From Rhineura floridana (Eukaryota; Chordata; Lepidosauria; Squamata; Rhineuridae), in the NCBI RefSeq assembly GCF_030035675.1, contig NC_084480.1, forward strand, positions 120,428,738 through 120,492,737: 64,000 nucleotides of DNA, read 5' to 3'. The notes below the pieces were generated by a model, which saw only the letters and a program-made list of their open reading frames with translations, had not been told where the DNA came from and made no database searches. Each line of letters opens with the position of its first letter. The stretch's first letter is position 1. The position numbers and the translations under genes are program-made. Below are positions 1 through 11,573 of the stretch, piece by piece.

Positions 1-659
1 GTGACTGAGCACTACCACACATGGACAACTTAGGTCCTGGTAACTATGATTTTTGGCTTGGTGAGCAAGGCCACCCAGAAGTTGTGGACCTCTGGTAAAG
101 AGTTCCAAGAAGGAAAAAATCTTAAGTGATAAAGCATCTTTTAATGATATCAGAGAAATATTATGCTTACCTGAAGATATCGTTACAATGGGACTGGTCT
201 AGCTTTGAAAACAAGAAGTATGCAACGATATGAAATGCATCTTTGTTTGGTTTATCAAATAAGTTCCTTTAAAATAAAAATAAAAATTAGGCAATCCACA
301 AATGTCATTGCAAAGGGAAAAAATCACCACATGCACAAACCTGAGCACTCATCAGGATTTCCTCCTTTTTTCCCTTTAACAGTTTCATGACAGGCAGAAA
401 TGCAAAGCATTATTTTTTGTACCTCATTTGGGGATTTCTACCCATCACAAATGTGTTTAAGGTACAACAGCACTTTTAAAAAAAGCATTTTAAACACATC
501 AATAACAGAATAAAATCTCCTGAACATCTACTCCTAAGCTTTCCATCGAAACTGTTGTCGCCTTTAGAAGCTTTTGAGAGTTAAATGTGCGAGATGCTAA
601 TGTACTAAATAAATGTTAATTTAAAAATAAATCATCATCCAGAGGAAAGAGAACGAGTG

Positions 660-1300
660 GATCCCCCCCCCCGCACTCACACGCCCAGGCGGAGATGGGT
701 GGAAATTTTCCCGGCGGCGGCTTCTCCAGCGTCGAAGCCCAGAGCCAAAAGATAAAGCCAGAGATGGTCTTTCTCCCAAGAAGAAAGCGAAAGGGGCGCG
801 CTCATCTCAGCAATGCAACCAGATCAGCCCAATTAAACGGTTTGCACGTATCCTCAAAACCCAGGACCGGGGTGGGATGGCAATAAAACGCAACCAGCTA
901 TCCACAGAAAACTGATAAGTGGTGATGGTGCTACGCCTCAAAACTCTTTTCTCGCTTTCAAGAAGAGTTTTTTCGGTACCACCCCATAAAGCTCCCCTAT
1001 TGCCACTCCGAGGCCGCGAACCCTTTCAGGTCCTTGCAGGGGAGGTTTCAGTTAATACCGTCGCCGTTAAGAGCACCACCATTTTGCTTAAACCGCCAAA
1101 ACAGATACCCAAGGAGAGGCGGAAAGTCACAATGAAGGTCTCATTAGCCAATCAAAATCTGCGTAACTCTAGACGCTTCACGTCACATGAAGTCTCCCTA
1201 CCAGTGGGAAAGCCAGCTTCCTATCCCAGCATGCGCTGGTGCCGGCGAAATACTTGATATTCAGCCGAAACGTCAGCAGCGCAAGCATGAATATATGAAA
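660..1300. promoter_or_regulatory. CpG-rich promoter-like block without an assigned gene
   Basis: The block has many CpGs against the AT-rich background, a CCAAT-type motif (AGCCAATCAAA near 1147) and an adjacent CGTCACATG element near 1182. On the minus strand an ATG at about 1082 opens only a short frame. A strong minus-strand donor (ATCTTCAG followed by GTAAGC) lies at about 171-176, so a leftward transcript is possible. No coding exon was recognised. It may be the start of the gene divergent from INIP or an alternative INIP promoter. Confidence 0.35.
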
Positions 1301-1844
1301 AGGGTAGAGTCATAATAGTTGTTGATTGAGACGTGACTTTCTGTATTAGATTCCTATTTTTTCTCCCCTGATCCTAGGCGGAAGTGAGAGCTGTTCTTGG
1401 ATAACAGCGGGAATTTCGCTAGCATCCTAAAAACAAGCGGTTCATATTCCTCCAGGAGACCCACGCATATCCCCTCATCCAGGCAAGCAAGAGATATATC
1501 ACAGACATTATTTCAGATCAAGTACATGTTCCGACGAGCAGAAAAGCGTTCAAGGAGGACGTGGACAGTTGGTGAAGGGTGGGTTAGAAATACCATCTAT
1601 AAATAAAATTACAGAGTCCAGCAGTGTCTAAAGCAAGTAAAATGAGGAGGGGGGTGGCAGACTCAAGCAATAAACTGGAAATTTGCAGAAATTTTGACTG
1701 TCCCTTTACCTTGTTCAGAATGATAAAGGAGATACTTTTTAATACCCAGCTACACTCTTGCAACCCAACTAGGAAATATAGCAGTACAATATATGCTAAT
1801 CTAAAAGATTAGAGAAATTAAAGGGAAATTTAAACCAAATTTAA

Positions 1845-3475
1845 CCAACAGTAGGGATGTTGAATAATCAACAGGGGAGCACACTGACTGACCGAGATGA
1901 AATTAAAGGAAGATGGAAGCAATACTGTGAAGAACTCCATAAAAAGATGCAAAGATCACAGATTCATTCATGGAGGAACCGTATGATGAAGAACTAGAAA
2001 TTTTAGAATGTGGGGTGAAAGCTGGTCTTAAAATACTTGGAAGAAGCAAATCACCGGGAACAGATGGCATGCCAATAGAGTTGCTACAAACTACTGAGAC
2101 TAAATCTGTCCAAATTTTGACAAACATTTGTCAACAAATATGGAAAACAATGGCCCACAGACAGGAAGCATTCAATATACATCCCAATTCCAAAGAAAGG
2201 GGATCCCAGGAATGCAGTAATTATCAAACTATTGCCATAAAATAATGCTCAAGATTCTACAACAAAGGCTCTTACTATATATGGAGCAAGAAATGCCAGA
2301 TGTCCAAGCTGGATTTAGAAAGGGAAGAGGTACTAGAGATCATATCACAAACATACGCTGGATAATGGAACAGACCAAGGAATTTCAGAAGAAAATCACC
2401 CTGTGCTTTACAGATTACAGCAAAGCTGTTGACTGTGTAGATCATGAAAAAACATGGAATGCTTTAAAATAAATGGGGGTGCCACAGCAACTCATTGTCC
2501 TGATGCACACCTACACTCTGGACAAGGGGCTACTATAAGGACAGAATATGGAGAAAACTATTGGTTCCCAATAGGAAAGAGTGGCAGGGGTGTATTTTAT
2601 CACCCTATTTGTTTAATCTATACACAGAACATATACGGAAAGCAGGATTGGACCAAGATGAAGGAGGTGTGAAAACTGGAGGGAGAAATATCAATAATTT
2701 AAAATATGCAGATGATACCATACTACTAGCAGAAACCAGTAATGATTTGAAAAGAATGCTGATGAAAGTTAAAGAGAAAAGCACAAAAGCAGGACTACAG
2801 CTGAACGTCAAAAAGACTAAAGTAATGGCAACAGAAGATTTATGTAACTTTAAAGTTGACAACAAGGACATTGAATTTGTCAAGGATTATCAATACATTG
2901 GCACAGTCATTAATCAAAATGGAGACAACAGCCAAGAAATTAGAAGGCTAGGACTGGCGAGAGTAGCTATGAGGGACCTAGAAAAGGTCCTCAAATGCGA
3001 AGATGTATCACTGAACACCAAAGTCAGGATCATTCAGACCATGGTATTTCTGATCTCTATGTATGAAAGTTGGAAAGTGAAAAAAGTGGATAAGAGAAAA
3101 ATCAACTCATTTGAAATGTGGTGTTGGAGGAGAGCTTTGCGCATACCATGGACTGCGAAAAAGACCAATAATTGGGTGTTAGAACAAATTAAACAGAACT
3201 GTCACTAGAAGCTAAATGATGAAACTGAGGTTATCATACTTTGGACACATAATGAGGAGACATGATTCACTAGAATAGACAATAATGTAGGGAAAAAGAG
3301 AAGGGAGTAGAAAATGAGGAAAACCAAATAAGAGATGGATTGTTTCCATAAAGGAAACCACAGACCTGAACTTACAAGATCTGAACACGGTGGTTTATAA
3401 CAGATGCTATTGGAGGTCGTTGATTCATAGGGTCGCCATAAGTCGTAATCAGCTTGAAGGCATATAACAACAACT
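1845..3475 (+). mobile_element. BovB (RTE-type) LINE, 5'-truncated
   Basis: Reverse transcriptase motifs are readable in overlapping frames. They include GRSKSPGTDGMPIELLQ, then VQAGFRKGRGTRDHI, a catalytic NLKYADDTILLAE box near 2693-2730, and the C-terminal FEMWCWRRALRIPWT. The 3' tail ends with CGTAATCAGCTTGAAGGC and an ACAACAACT run, typical of BovB. Several frameshifts and stops interrupt ORF2, so the copy is inactive. The endonuclease part is missing. BovB is widespread in squamates and supplies the enzyme that mobilises the SINEs seen elsewhere in this window. Confidence 0.9.
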
Positions 3476-3969
3476 ACTACCGGTTGCTACTTTGCAGCCT
3501 CCAACATTTGATAGATGGCTTGCTTCTAAAATGGGGGGAAGGAATGAGGGAGGATGGCACCACTTACAAGTTTCAATGACAAAGAATGCATCATTCACAA
3601 GCTGCTAAAGGAAAGGGGAAGTTTTATTAATGAAACCAGGGAAAAGAGATTGCTGAAAGTCAGATTCTTCCCCATATATAGGATTAATAAAGATGTCTTG
3701 CACTGACAGGGATTTGTTTTATGCTTGAAACTAAAATAACATTTTAGCATTATGAAATATCTTTTTCCTTTTGAAGGGTGGGAGGAGAAGTAGTACACTG
3801 ACACACAATCACAGTTTTGCTAAATCCTGGATTTCTCCATTGTTTTCTATCTGCGACCATTATTTCCACACCAAGGCAGAGGCATTAAAAGAAACTAGGA
3901 AACCATGGCTCCAAACAATGGAAATCAAACTTTTCCTTTTATACATCCATATTAGTTTTACCCAACCTG

Positions 3970-4075
3970 TTGCCATCCAGGTGTTGTTGGACTACAATTC
4001 TCATCATCCCTGACTACTGGTCATGCTGCTGTTGGCCGATGGGAGATGGAATCCAACAACATCTGGAGGGCTCTA
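3970..4075. repeat. Foldback element, diverged
   Basis: ATCCAGGTGTTGTTGGACTA and AATCCAACAACATCTGGAGG are the paired cores, with an imperfect stem. Confidence 0.65.
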
Positions 4076-4772
4076 AATGCTTGTTTTTGTTTTTTTTAAA
4101 AAAATACAGGTGGTACCTCCTTGGTCCCATATAGCTACTACATAAACTATAGTCACACTACTTGCCAACCTTTTTTTGAGGGAAGAATGAGTGACAGGAG
4201 GGAAATGTGACAGAATATGGGGGGGAGTTGAAGTAGCAGGCAGAGAGTTGGTTGGAAAATGACAGAGACAGAGGAAAATGAAATTAGATGAAAGAGATAA
4301 TAAAAGCATATGTAAAAGAGTTAGGATAGCTGCCATTAAATTTAGGATCGTCAGTTGTGGTAGCTCAAGATATTAGAACTCTAAGAATAATAATATACAA
4401 TGACTACTTGTTCTGAATGTTACGTTCCTTAATGATATATGTTTTAGTGGTCTGTCTTCTGGTGTGAGGGATCATATCTAGCTCCACGTCGGGTGATGAT
4501 GCTTATCAAGGGAGAGTACTACTACTCTGTGTAAGTCAGTAGGTGGTGGTAGCAGGGATTTTAAGGAAAGTCAGGACTCCATGGAGTAGCTGAGTGACAG
4601 ACCTAGTGACCACTTGGAGACAGTTCTTTGTAGGGGATGCTGGGAATATCACTGAGGCCTTGGATCAAAATGTAATAAATCAAAGAGCACCCATCGAGAA
4701 TGCAGGAGAGATGTTCTAACATGGCACACAGGTGGGACTGGTGGTGCTACTATGTACCAGGCATGGAGAGCC

Positions 4773-4866
4773 AGTGGCCTTCGAGATGTTGCTGGACTAG
4801 GACTCCCATCATCCCTGACCATTGGCCATGCTGGCTGGGGCTGATGGGAGTCCAACAACACATGCA
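4773..4866. repeat. Foldback element, right arm shortened
   Basis: GAGATGTTGCTGGACTAGGA and GACTCCCATCATCCCTGACC on the left pair with GGGCTGATGGGAGTCCAACA. The right outer arm ends early. Confidence 0.6.
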
Positions 4867-5019
4867 TGGCAACCGATTCTCCATTTCTCCTCGTTACAAC
4901 AACGCGGGTTGCTTTAAAATGCTGTCGAGGAATTTATTTAACTCCCCCCTCCCCGTGATACTGTTGTCGGGGCTGGCTTTGATATCTAGTTAGAAATCCC
5001 GCAAACACAAAACAACGAC

Positions 5020-5530
5020 ACAGTTGCATCAAAGATCAGTGTAGTTAAATTTGTCTTTCCGACGACCTTGGAGCCCAAATCTAGAAGCCTCGCCTCCCGT
5101 TACACAGATGCTCGTTTGCCCTTAATAAATAGTCAAGCGAAAGTTCTAACTATCCGGAAGCTGGACGCTGTGTGTCACTCTAATATTTACTAAGTCGGGT
5201 GAATGACAAGGGAAAGCGGGTTTTTGCTTACGCCGCGCGCGACAATGAAGTAACGAGAAGGTGAGCGTCTTATCTGGAAATTCAGTCCGGAAGACAGATC
5301 TGACAAAAGGTAGTGGGAGGTGGGAGGCCATCTGCACATCTAAAGGGGGGGGGAGAGAAATCCACCGGCAAGAAGGATGTGGGTAAATTGGGACCGTGTC
5401 GATGGCCATCTACTTTGAGCTGGAGTGCGGCTCATTTTTTACTTGTATTTATTGACTCCACACCTTGAATCGCTAGGCTGCTGGTGGAGGCAGAATTGCT
5501 GTATGTGAGCGGAAAGACTTATGCTAGCGG
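5020..5530 (+). promoter_or_regulatory. INIP: Likely INIP promoter and noncoding 5' exon(s)
   Basis: This CpG-enriched block just upstream of the first coding exon contains an ETS-type TCCGGAAG at 5153-5160 and a second at 5286-5293. A strong donor, GAGAAG followed by GTGAGC at 5261, would end a noncoding first exon. A second candidate noncoding exon, about 5477-5529, has an acceptor ending CGCTAG and a donor GCG/GTAAGT at 5530. Either or both could be spliced to the exon at 5933. No TATA box is evident, which fits a housekeeping promoter. Exon ends are predictions from splice motifs only. Confidence 0.55.
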
Positions 5531-5574
5531 TAAGTTATTGCGAATTTATGTTTGCCTTCACAGATTCTATTCTT

Positions 5575-5675
5575 CAGCCTTCCCCACCTGGCGCCTTGTA
5601 GATGTTTGGACTACAACTCCCAGCTGGCTGATGGGTGTTGTAGTCCAGAACATCTGCAGGGCGCCAGGTTAAGGC
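5575..5675. repeat. Foldback element in the INIP 5' intron
   Basis: CACCTGGCGCCTTGTAGATG and GGACTACAACTCCCAGC are paired with CTGGCTGATGGGTGTTGTAG and CATCTGCAGGGCGCCAGGTT. The outer arm (CTGGCGCC) is different from the other copies. A second, less perfect copy follows at about 5695-5775. Confidence 0.8.
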
Positions 5676-5694
5676 TGCTAAGGCAGGGATGTTG

Positions 5695-5778
5695 ACCGCT
5701 AGGTGTTGTTGAACTGCAGTTCCCATGAGCTCCAGCCAGCATGGCCAACGTTCAGCGGTGATGGGAGTTGTAGTCTCT
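5695..5778. repeat. Foldback element, short
   Basis: GACCGCTAGGTGTTGTTGAA and GCAGTTCCCATGAGCTCCAG on the left pair imperfectly with TTCAGCGGTGATGGGAGTTG. It is adjacent to the copy at 5575. Confidence 0.6.
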
Positions 5779-5932
5779 TTGTATTTGGTATAGCATAGCT
5801 GCTATTCTGCATTTTTGTGTGCATTCTTCAGTTATTATATGTCAATCTGAATATTAATGTATAATATTATTAGTGACCTTGAGAGTTGCAAATCTTTTAT
5901 GTTCACATGTTGATTTCTGTTTATTTTTATAG

Positions 5933-6017
5933 CTTTTCACATAACTACAAGTTATAGTCACATCTCATAAAATTAAGGCTGAAACTACCAAGATGGCTTC
6001 AAACTCTCCTGGGCAAG
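5933..6017 (+). CDS. INIP: INIP first coding exon (coding 5993-6017)
   Basis: A pyrimidine-rich tract ending in ATAG gives an acceptor before 5933. The exon holds 60 nt of 5'UTR, then ATG and eight codons (MASNSPGQ) plus one base before the GTAAAT donor at 6018. The leftover base is completed by GG at the start of the next exon to give Gly9. Confidence 0.85.
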
Positions 6018-9000
6018 GTAAATGTCATGTTTGGTAATCTTTGCTTCTGTCTGTAGGGTTAGCACTAGTCTGGCACCAGTGGGTGGCCAGGTTGGGCCCT
6101 GGCCGAGGGCTCCTGAGTGGCCTCTCCTTAGGGTGGGAGGGTGAAGGTCCTGCTCGGCGATCTGTAGCAGAATTGGGTTGTGGGACTCAGCAACCCAACA
6201 CTGCCATGGATCGCAAAGCGGGAGCTCCCAAACACTCCCAGGGGACCCCCCGATACAAGTGGTACGGGGCTTAAATAAGCCCACCCAACCTATCTACCTG
6301 CCACATCAGTGCGCACACCCTGCATGTGCATGTCTGTCAACACCCAAGGTGATGGTAGTGGTGTCCCTAAGGGGTTGACTCCCCTGCTCCCATCTTGGGT
6401 GATGGTAGGTGTGCGTGCTGACACAACAGGTAGGTTGGGCAGGTGGCCTTATTTAAGCCCCTCGCTGCCTGTATCAGGCAGGGGTGTTCGGCTTTACAGT
6501 GCTGTGGGGCCAGGACAGGCTGGTGCCCAAGGGCATGGTGCTGGCCCTCCTTAGCACTACAAATTCTTTTTATATTTTTATATTTTTTATAATAATTATT
6601 ATTACAGTTATATCCAACCTTTTGCCCAAGGAGCTCAAGGTGGTATGCATGGTTCCCCTCCCTCTCCATTTTATCTTCACAACAGCCCTGTGAGGTAAGT
6701 TAGGCTGAGAGACTGTGACTGGCCCAAGGTCACCCAGCAAGCTTCATGGCTGAGTGGGGATTTGAACACTGGTCTCCCAGGCCCTTGTTCAGCACTCTAA
6801 CCACTACCCCACTCTGGCTCTTGTAGTTCTATTCTAGAATTGAGTGAAAGACCTGTGAAAACTAATCTTTGATTTTATCTGTGTATGGGCAAATCTTATA
6901 TTTTATTGCACAAAAACTGAAAAAGCAAAAACATCCATATATTGTACTATGAGATTTTTATTTTTTAAAGACTCTTTAAATGAACCTAGTCATTTTTACT
7001 CTAAATATCTGGGCAGTATTGAGCTTGACACTTAGCATCTCTGAACTCAGACGTAAACATCCTTACAAGCAAAAAAGACAAATAATTGGGTGTTAGAACA
7101 AATTAAACCAGAACTATCACTGATGAAACTGAGGTTATCAAACTTTGGACACATAATGAGAAGACATGATTCACTAGAAAAGACAATAATGCTGGGAAAA
7201 ACAGAAAGAAGTAGAAAAAGAGGAAGACCAAACAAGAGATGGCTTGATTCCATAAAGGAAGCCACAGACCTGAACTTACAAGATCTGAACAGGGTGGTTT
7301 ATAATAAATGCTCTTGGAGGTTGCTGATTCATAGAGTTGCCATAAGTCGTAATTGACTTGACTATGTGTGCACATAACACACATACACAAATTTCCTCTC
7401 TAATTCAGATTCTTCTGCTGCTTGGCCCCTTTCTCATATGTGCACACACAGAGACAAATTGTTAGAAAACTTACTTCTATAACTATGAGAACTAGAATTC
7501 AAAAACAAAATACTACCTCTCAAGATTCTATCAAGTTTCTGTGAATCTCACAAGAACCTAATAAAAAAACTTATGATTTGGTATAGTTTTAAACTGCTTT
7601 TTAGCTAAACTTGCTGGAATCAACCATGGCACAAATGGTTTAAAATTTATTCCACTCACAGATGCTTTATGTTTATTGGCTAAGCAGAAAGATAGTTAAA
7701 ATGCAAAAATCTATGTCTTTGTGTTTATAGTGGAAGAAGCTATGTTACAGTGCAAAAAGCTGCTTGTAGTTTGAAACAGATTGTTCTTGAATACAAAAAA
7801 CTGAGATTAAGTACTTCTTTATATAATATGTATGATAGTGTTAGAAAGCTGCTTTATGTTATAAATGAGGATGGCTTTGAAGATGAATATATTCATCACT
7901 GATATGCTTGAAGCGAGTGAGGTTATAGGGTGGTCCAAAGAAATAGTGCGCTGAGATTTCCATTCTTCTCATTCCTGCTAGGGTTTCAGAATAAAAACAG
8001 GGTTGCAATTTTGGCTGAGCTAGATAAGGAGAAGAGGAAACTACTGATGCAAAATCAGTCTTCTACAAATCACCCTGGAGCCAGGTATAGTATGTTTAGA
8101 GACCTGCCTGTTTGTTTCAGTCACAGGCTCTGATCAAAGAGGAAAGCCAAATGATGCATTCTGCTACTGACAATGTGTACATCTCATTGTGTGCTGACTG
8201 TTCCCAGCAACCATATTTAAGAGGGACAGCCAGCATGCACCCCACATTAGTGTCTTCAGAGTCTCCATCTTTGCTCTTTCCCTTTGGGGAAGGAAAACTT
8301 AAATACACTTTTTAAACACACACACATATAACACTTTAAAATCTATCATAAGCAGTAATTAAAATACAATAGAGCAAGTATATTTTGGTGTAGTAAGTTT
8401 GGATAGAAACTTTTTAAATAAATGATTAAAATCTATAAACTGAAGACAACCAACAGCAGAAGATGAGGGGTTCAGTACATACCAAATTCTGTTAAAAAAA
8501 CCCTCTAGAACCCAATCTACAACTCATTAAAACTCTCCCATTGATTCCTTCTGCAGGGACAAATTCCAAAAGGGTAGCCACATTTAGTCTTCGGCAGTAA
8601 ACAAACAGTAAACAAACAAACAATTTCTGTGTCACAAGAGTCCTTGCTGCAAGACGTTAGAACAGCTACCCTTCTGAGAACTGGAAAGAATGAAATCTTT
8701 CTTAAGGAAAAAGGAAATTTCCTAATTAAAACACATTGATCTTTTTTCCCTTTTCCTTTTTGTGACATGTCTAGATGCAAACAGAACGGAGAGAACTGCA
8801 TATGGTGGTTTGTTTTCTGAATCTTTGGTGATCTAATTCAGCTCCAAAGTAACACTTGTAAGAGAACTAGGCATGCAAAGCTCTTTCCCCTACCCCTTCT
8901 TCCCTTCCTGATAGCTACTAGTTTTAGCATTATAATCAGACACGAGCACATTTGTGTCTGAATTTTTTTTATCCATATAGACATCCAGTGTTCAGAGTTA

Positions 9001-11573
9001 ATGAGAGAGCCTAGAAATGTGACCATAGAGGGAACCATTCAATCACTTTATTAGGAGTACAAAGTTATGCCCAGTGGGATTGTAACTTGTATTGTTCCAG
9101 AGAACACACAAGCAGGATTTCAGGGCACTTTTCCCCAAGAAAATGTCAATCTCCAGACTGGAATTTGTTTGTTTGTTGCTTTGCTCCACCGTCACCTGCA
9201 AACCTCCCCTTCTGGGTGTTGGAACCTTATCATCATTTTTAAATTAAGGTCTGAGATTTACATTAATCCACTGAGATTTTAAATGGGCCCTGAAGTAAAA
9301 AAATACAACAAAGAGCAGTTCTCTTAAAAATAAAACAAAGAACGACTCTCATATAATTTCTCTTCCTCTCCCAAATGTTTAGCCTAGAACGTAGGGTGTA
9401 GTAGTACCATATTTGCATAACTTGTCAACATGTTGGCTACAAAGAGACTTTTTCTGGGCTCAATCTCAATAGGAAACCTTTCCTGCATACAGAGTTCTGC
9501 AGCCACTCTGCCAAACATATGAATTCCCCATCATGAAGACTGGACCCCTGGTTAGTAGTGCTGTTTTATTCAGGTATCACTTAGGCAGTTTATTGGGTGG
9601 CACTGGTGAGAGAGCAAAATGTGCTGTGGGGGGCAGTGTTCTACAGCATGCCTTCCAGTTGTCTTCCTTTTGATTTAAACTTGGGCATGGCTTTTCTTCC
9701 TATTTGACTTAATCTGCCGTTGCTGGAGTGAGTATTTCTGAGCAGGTGTCCATCTGGTACATGCACACTGCCTACTTTTCATGTCAAATTTCCCCAAAAT
9801 TTCAAGTCTTATATTTAAAGTAGCAACACCTATGGAACTTCTCAACTCTGAAATACCCACCCCAACCATGACAGACCTCTGCCTTGATCTTCTGCTGGTT
9901 TCTACCTTCATTGCATTTGTATGACACGTCTTTTTCTTTTGTTTGCAGCATCTCTCTCGCTAGATCCTCCCTTAACAAAGATTTTCGTGATCATGCTGAG
10001 CAGCAGCACATTGCTGCACAGCAGAAGGCTGCTCTACAGGTGAGTTGTCCTGGTCAAAGCAGATCCACAGTGGCCATATTGCAAGTTTCATTGGGCCTTT
10101 TTGTTTTGGTGTCTTGGAAACTATAGTTCTGAAGAACTCTCTTCCCCTATGTTGGGAACAAAAAACTAATGTGCATCACAAAAAGTGTGATTGCATAGTT
10201 TAATATTCTGACAGTGATTTTGTAAGTGGCTTTGGCAATTTCACCATTTGATCCAAAGATCCGTGATACAGTCTGACTTGTAACCCAAATGATCTCATGC
10301 AGCCCTGTTTTAAAAATGCAGCACAAAAAATTTACAAAGAGTGAACTAGATGTGCACAAAGCACACCATCCTTCAAGAGGACGTAGAAGAAGGAATACTC
10401 AGTGGGAAGGTAGAGCATGAATAGACCCAAAACCTATAAAGAAACATTAACGTACATAACTTCTAATGTTTAAAAGTGCTTTTACATTAAGAAAATGTGA
10501 GGTGGGATGTTCCTGTTTCCACTTCAGAAATGAGAAACTGTGAGAGAAGTGCCCAAGGCTGTCCAATCTCCCATGATCGATGCAGGATCTTAACTTGGAT
10601 CTCATACATAGATTTGCATTGTAGTTCCACTTTCTGCTTTTCTAAAACCATTACATATCGGTTATTTTAAAATTGAAAACCGAATTTGTCAGGATTCTAA
10701 GCTTGTATCTGTATTTCTGCAAAAATGTTGGTCAATGGATGCACCAGTCCATGTGAGCAGCACTGTATCGCCAGTCAGTCAAGGCACCCATGGTGTGGCA
10801 AAGCACAACTAAAAGATATTTGCATGCCGAAACAGTTGTTGTGGTAGTGTCTATATGAGGGTCCACACGTATAGAATTGGTGCTTCATCATCCTGTGCCT
10901 TGGAAGCTATGGTTCCTAAAGACTTTTCTACATGTGCTGGAAACAGATGCTGATATGCCTCACAAAAGCTTAGGAATCAATTACCAATAATATTCTGACT
11001 ACCTTGTGATGTGGTAAGAGCCCTATTGGTGCCTAGTCGTCCTATGGCATCTTTTTAAATTTTAGCTAGACAGTCTCTCCAACCCCCCACCCCGGCAGCA
11101 TCCTCTCATCCTGAAATTCAAGCAACAGGATGCAGAGACAAAAGACTCCTAGGCAACCACATAAGCAGATGGGCAAATAGTACTTGGGGAAAGCATTTGT
11201 CTGCCTGCCTTTTATATTGAATTCCAGATCTTGAATCATTAACAAGCCTTCAGTTGCAATTCTGCACAGTTAATTTGTTTAAATTCTGTAGAAGTCAAAA
11301 GGGTTAAAACAACTGAACTGTGTGCAGGACTGAAACCTTTGACACAGAACAGACATTGCCTCTGAATCTGATTGTTGATGTTTTCACGCACTCCTTTAGT
11401 TGGGATGACAGCAGGAAGAGTTATCTTCCAGGGGGCTTTTTTAGTGCCATTTTCATATGGGTATGTTCCTTTTCCAGCATGCTCATGCACATTCTTCAGG
11501 ATACTTTATAACCCAAGACTCTGCCTTTGGAAACCTTATTCTTCCTGTGTTGCCACGACATGATTTAGAGTGA
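5993..11573 (+). CDS. INIP: INIP, SOSS complex subunit C (four coding exons, complete)
   Basis: The coding sequence joins 5993-6017, 7982-8084, 9949-10039 and 11478-11573 (315 nt, 104 residues plus stop). The translation begins MASNSPGQGFQNKNRVAIL and continues through KDFRDHAEQQHIAAQQKAAL and HAHAHSSGYFITQDSAFGNL. This matches the known SOSSC protein almost throughout and has the family's 104-residue length. All three introns have GT-AG ends and the codon phases agree across every junction. The family protein is a small, mostly helical partner of INTS3 and the single-strand DNA binding proteins NABP1/2 in the nuclear SOSS complex, which acts in the DNA-damage response. The start at 5993 is the first ATG of the family-conserved N-terminus. 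The last residues read PRHDLE where the human protein, as I remember it, reads PRLDPE. Assignment is very secure; transcript ends are not. Confidence 0.96.
6230..6500. repeat. GC-rich inverted repeat in INIP intron 1
   Basis: The left arm (about 6246-6300: CCGATACAAGTGGTACGGGG, CTTAAATAAGCCCACC) is matched in reverse by the right arm (about 6428-6482: GGTAGGTTGGGCAGGTGGCC, TTATTTAAGCCCCTCGCTGC, CTGTATCAGG). A spacer of about 125 bp itself holds a smaller pair (ACCCAAGGTGATGG and CTTGGGTGATGG, as direct copies). It looks like a composite nonautonomous element; no family recognised. Confidence 0.6.
6597..6826 (-). mobile_element. tRNA-derived SINE with a different tail
   Basis: Read on the minus strand, the tRNA head (GAGCCAGAGTGGGGTAGTGG) leads to the same central core as the Sauria SINEs. 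The tail here is ACCTTGAGCTCCTTGGGCAA with an ATAATAAT run and no BovB end. It lies in INIP intron 1. A related, older copy is at about 38440-38640. Confidence 0.75.
7063..7378 (+). mobile_element. BovB 3' fragment in INIP intron 1
   Basis: Encodes NNWVLEQIKPELSLMKLRLS and then GHIMRRHDSLEKTIMLGK, the C-terminal end of BovB ORF2. It ends in the CATAAGTCGTAATTGACTTG tail. It closely parallels 3165-3470 of the longer BovB copy but is a separate, shorter insertion. It lies within the first coding intron of INIP. Confidence 0.88.
7982..8084 (+). CDS. INIP: INIP coding exon 2
   Basis: The acceptor is CTGCTAG and the donor is GTATAG. The exon encodes residues 9-42, from GFQNKNRVAILAELDKEKRK to NHPGA, the strongly conserved N-terminal helical part of SOSSC. 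It starts in phase 1 and ends in phase 2. Confidence 0.95.
9949..10039 (+). CDS. INIP: INIP coding exon 3
   Basis: The acceptor is TTTGTTTGCAG and the donor is GTGAGT. The exon completes the Ser codon after HPGA and encodes ISLARSSLNKDFRDHAEQQ and then HIAAQQKAALQ, a glutamine/alanine-rich helical segment typical of the family. It ends in phase 0. Confidence 0.95.
11478..11573 (+). CDS. INIP: INIP last coding exon
   Basis: The acceptor is CCTTTTCCAG. The exon encodes HAHAHSSGYFITQDSAFGNL, then ILPVLPRHDLE, and stops with TGA at 11571-11573. The stretch from His to Leu-Pro is the conserved C-terminal signature. Only the last few residues differ from the mammalian sequence I recall. The 3'UTR must follow. 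AATAAA hexamers near 13146, 13234 and 13464 are possible cleavage signals, but the sequence alone does not choose between them. Confidence 0.95.
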   Translation, partial: HAHAHSSGYFITQDSAFGNLILPVLPRHDLE

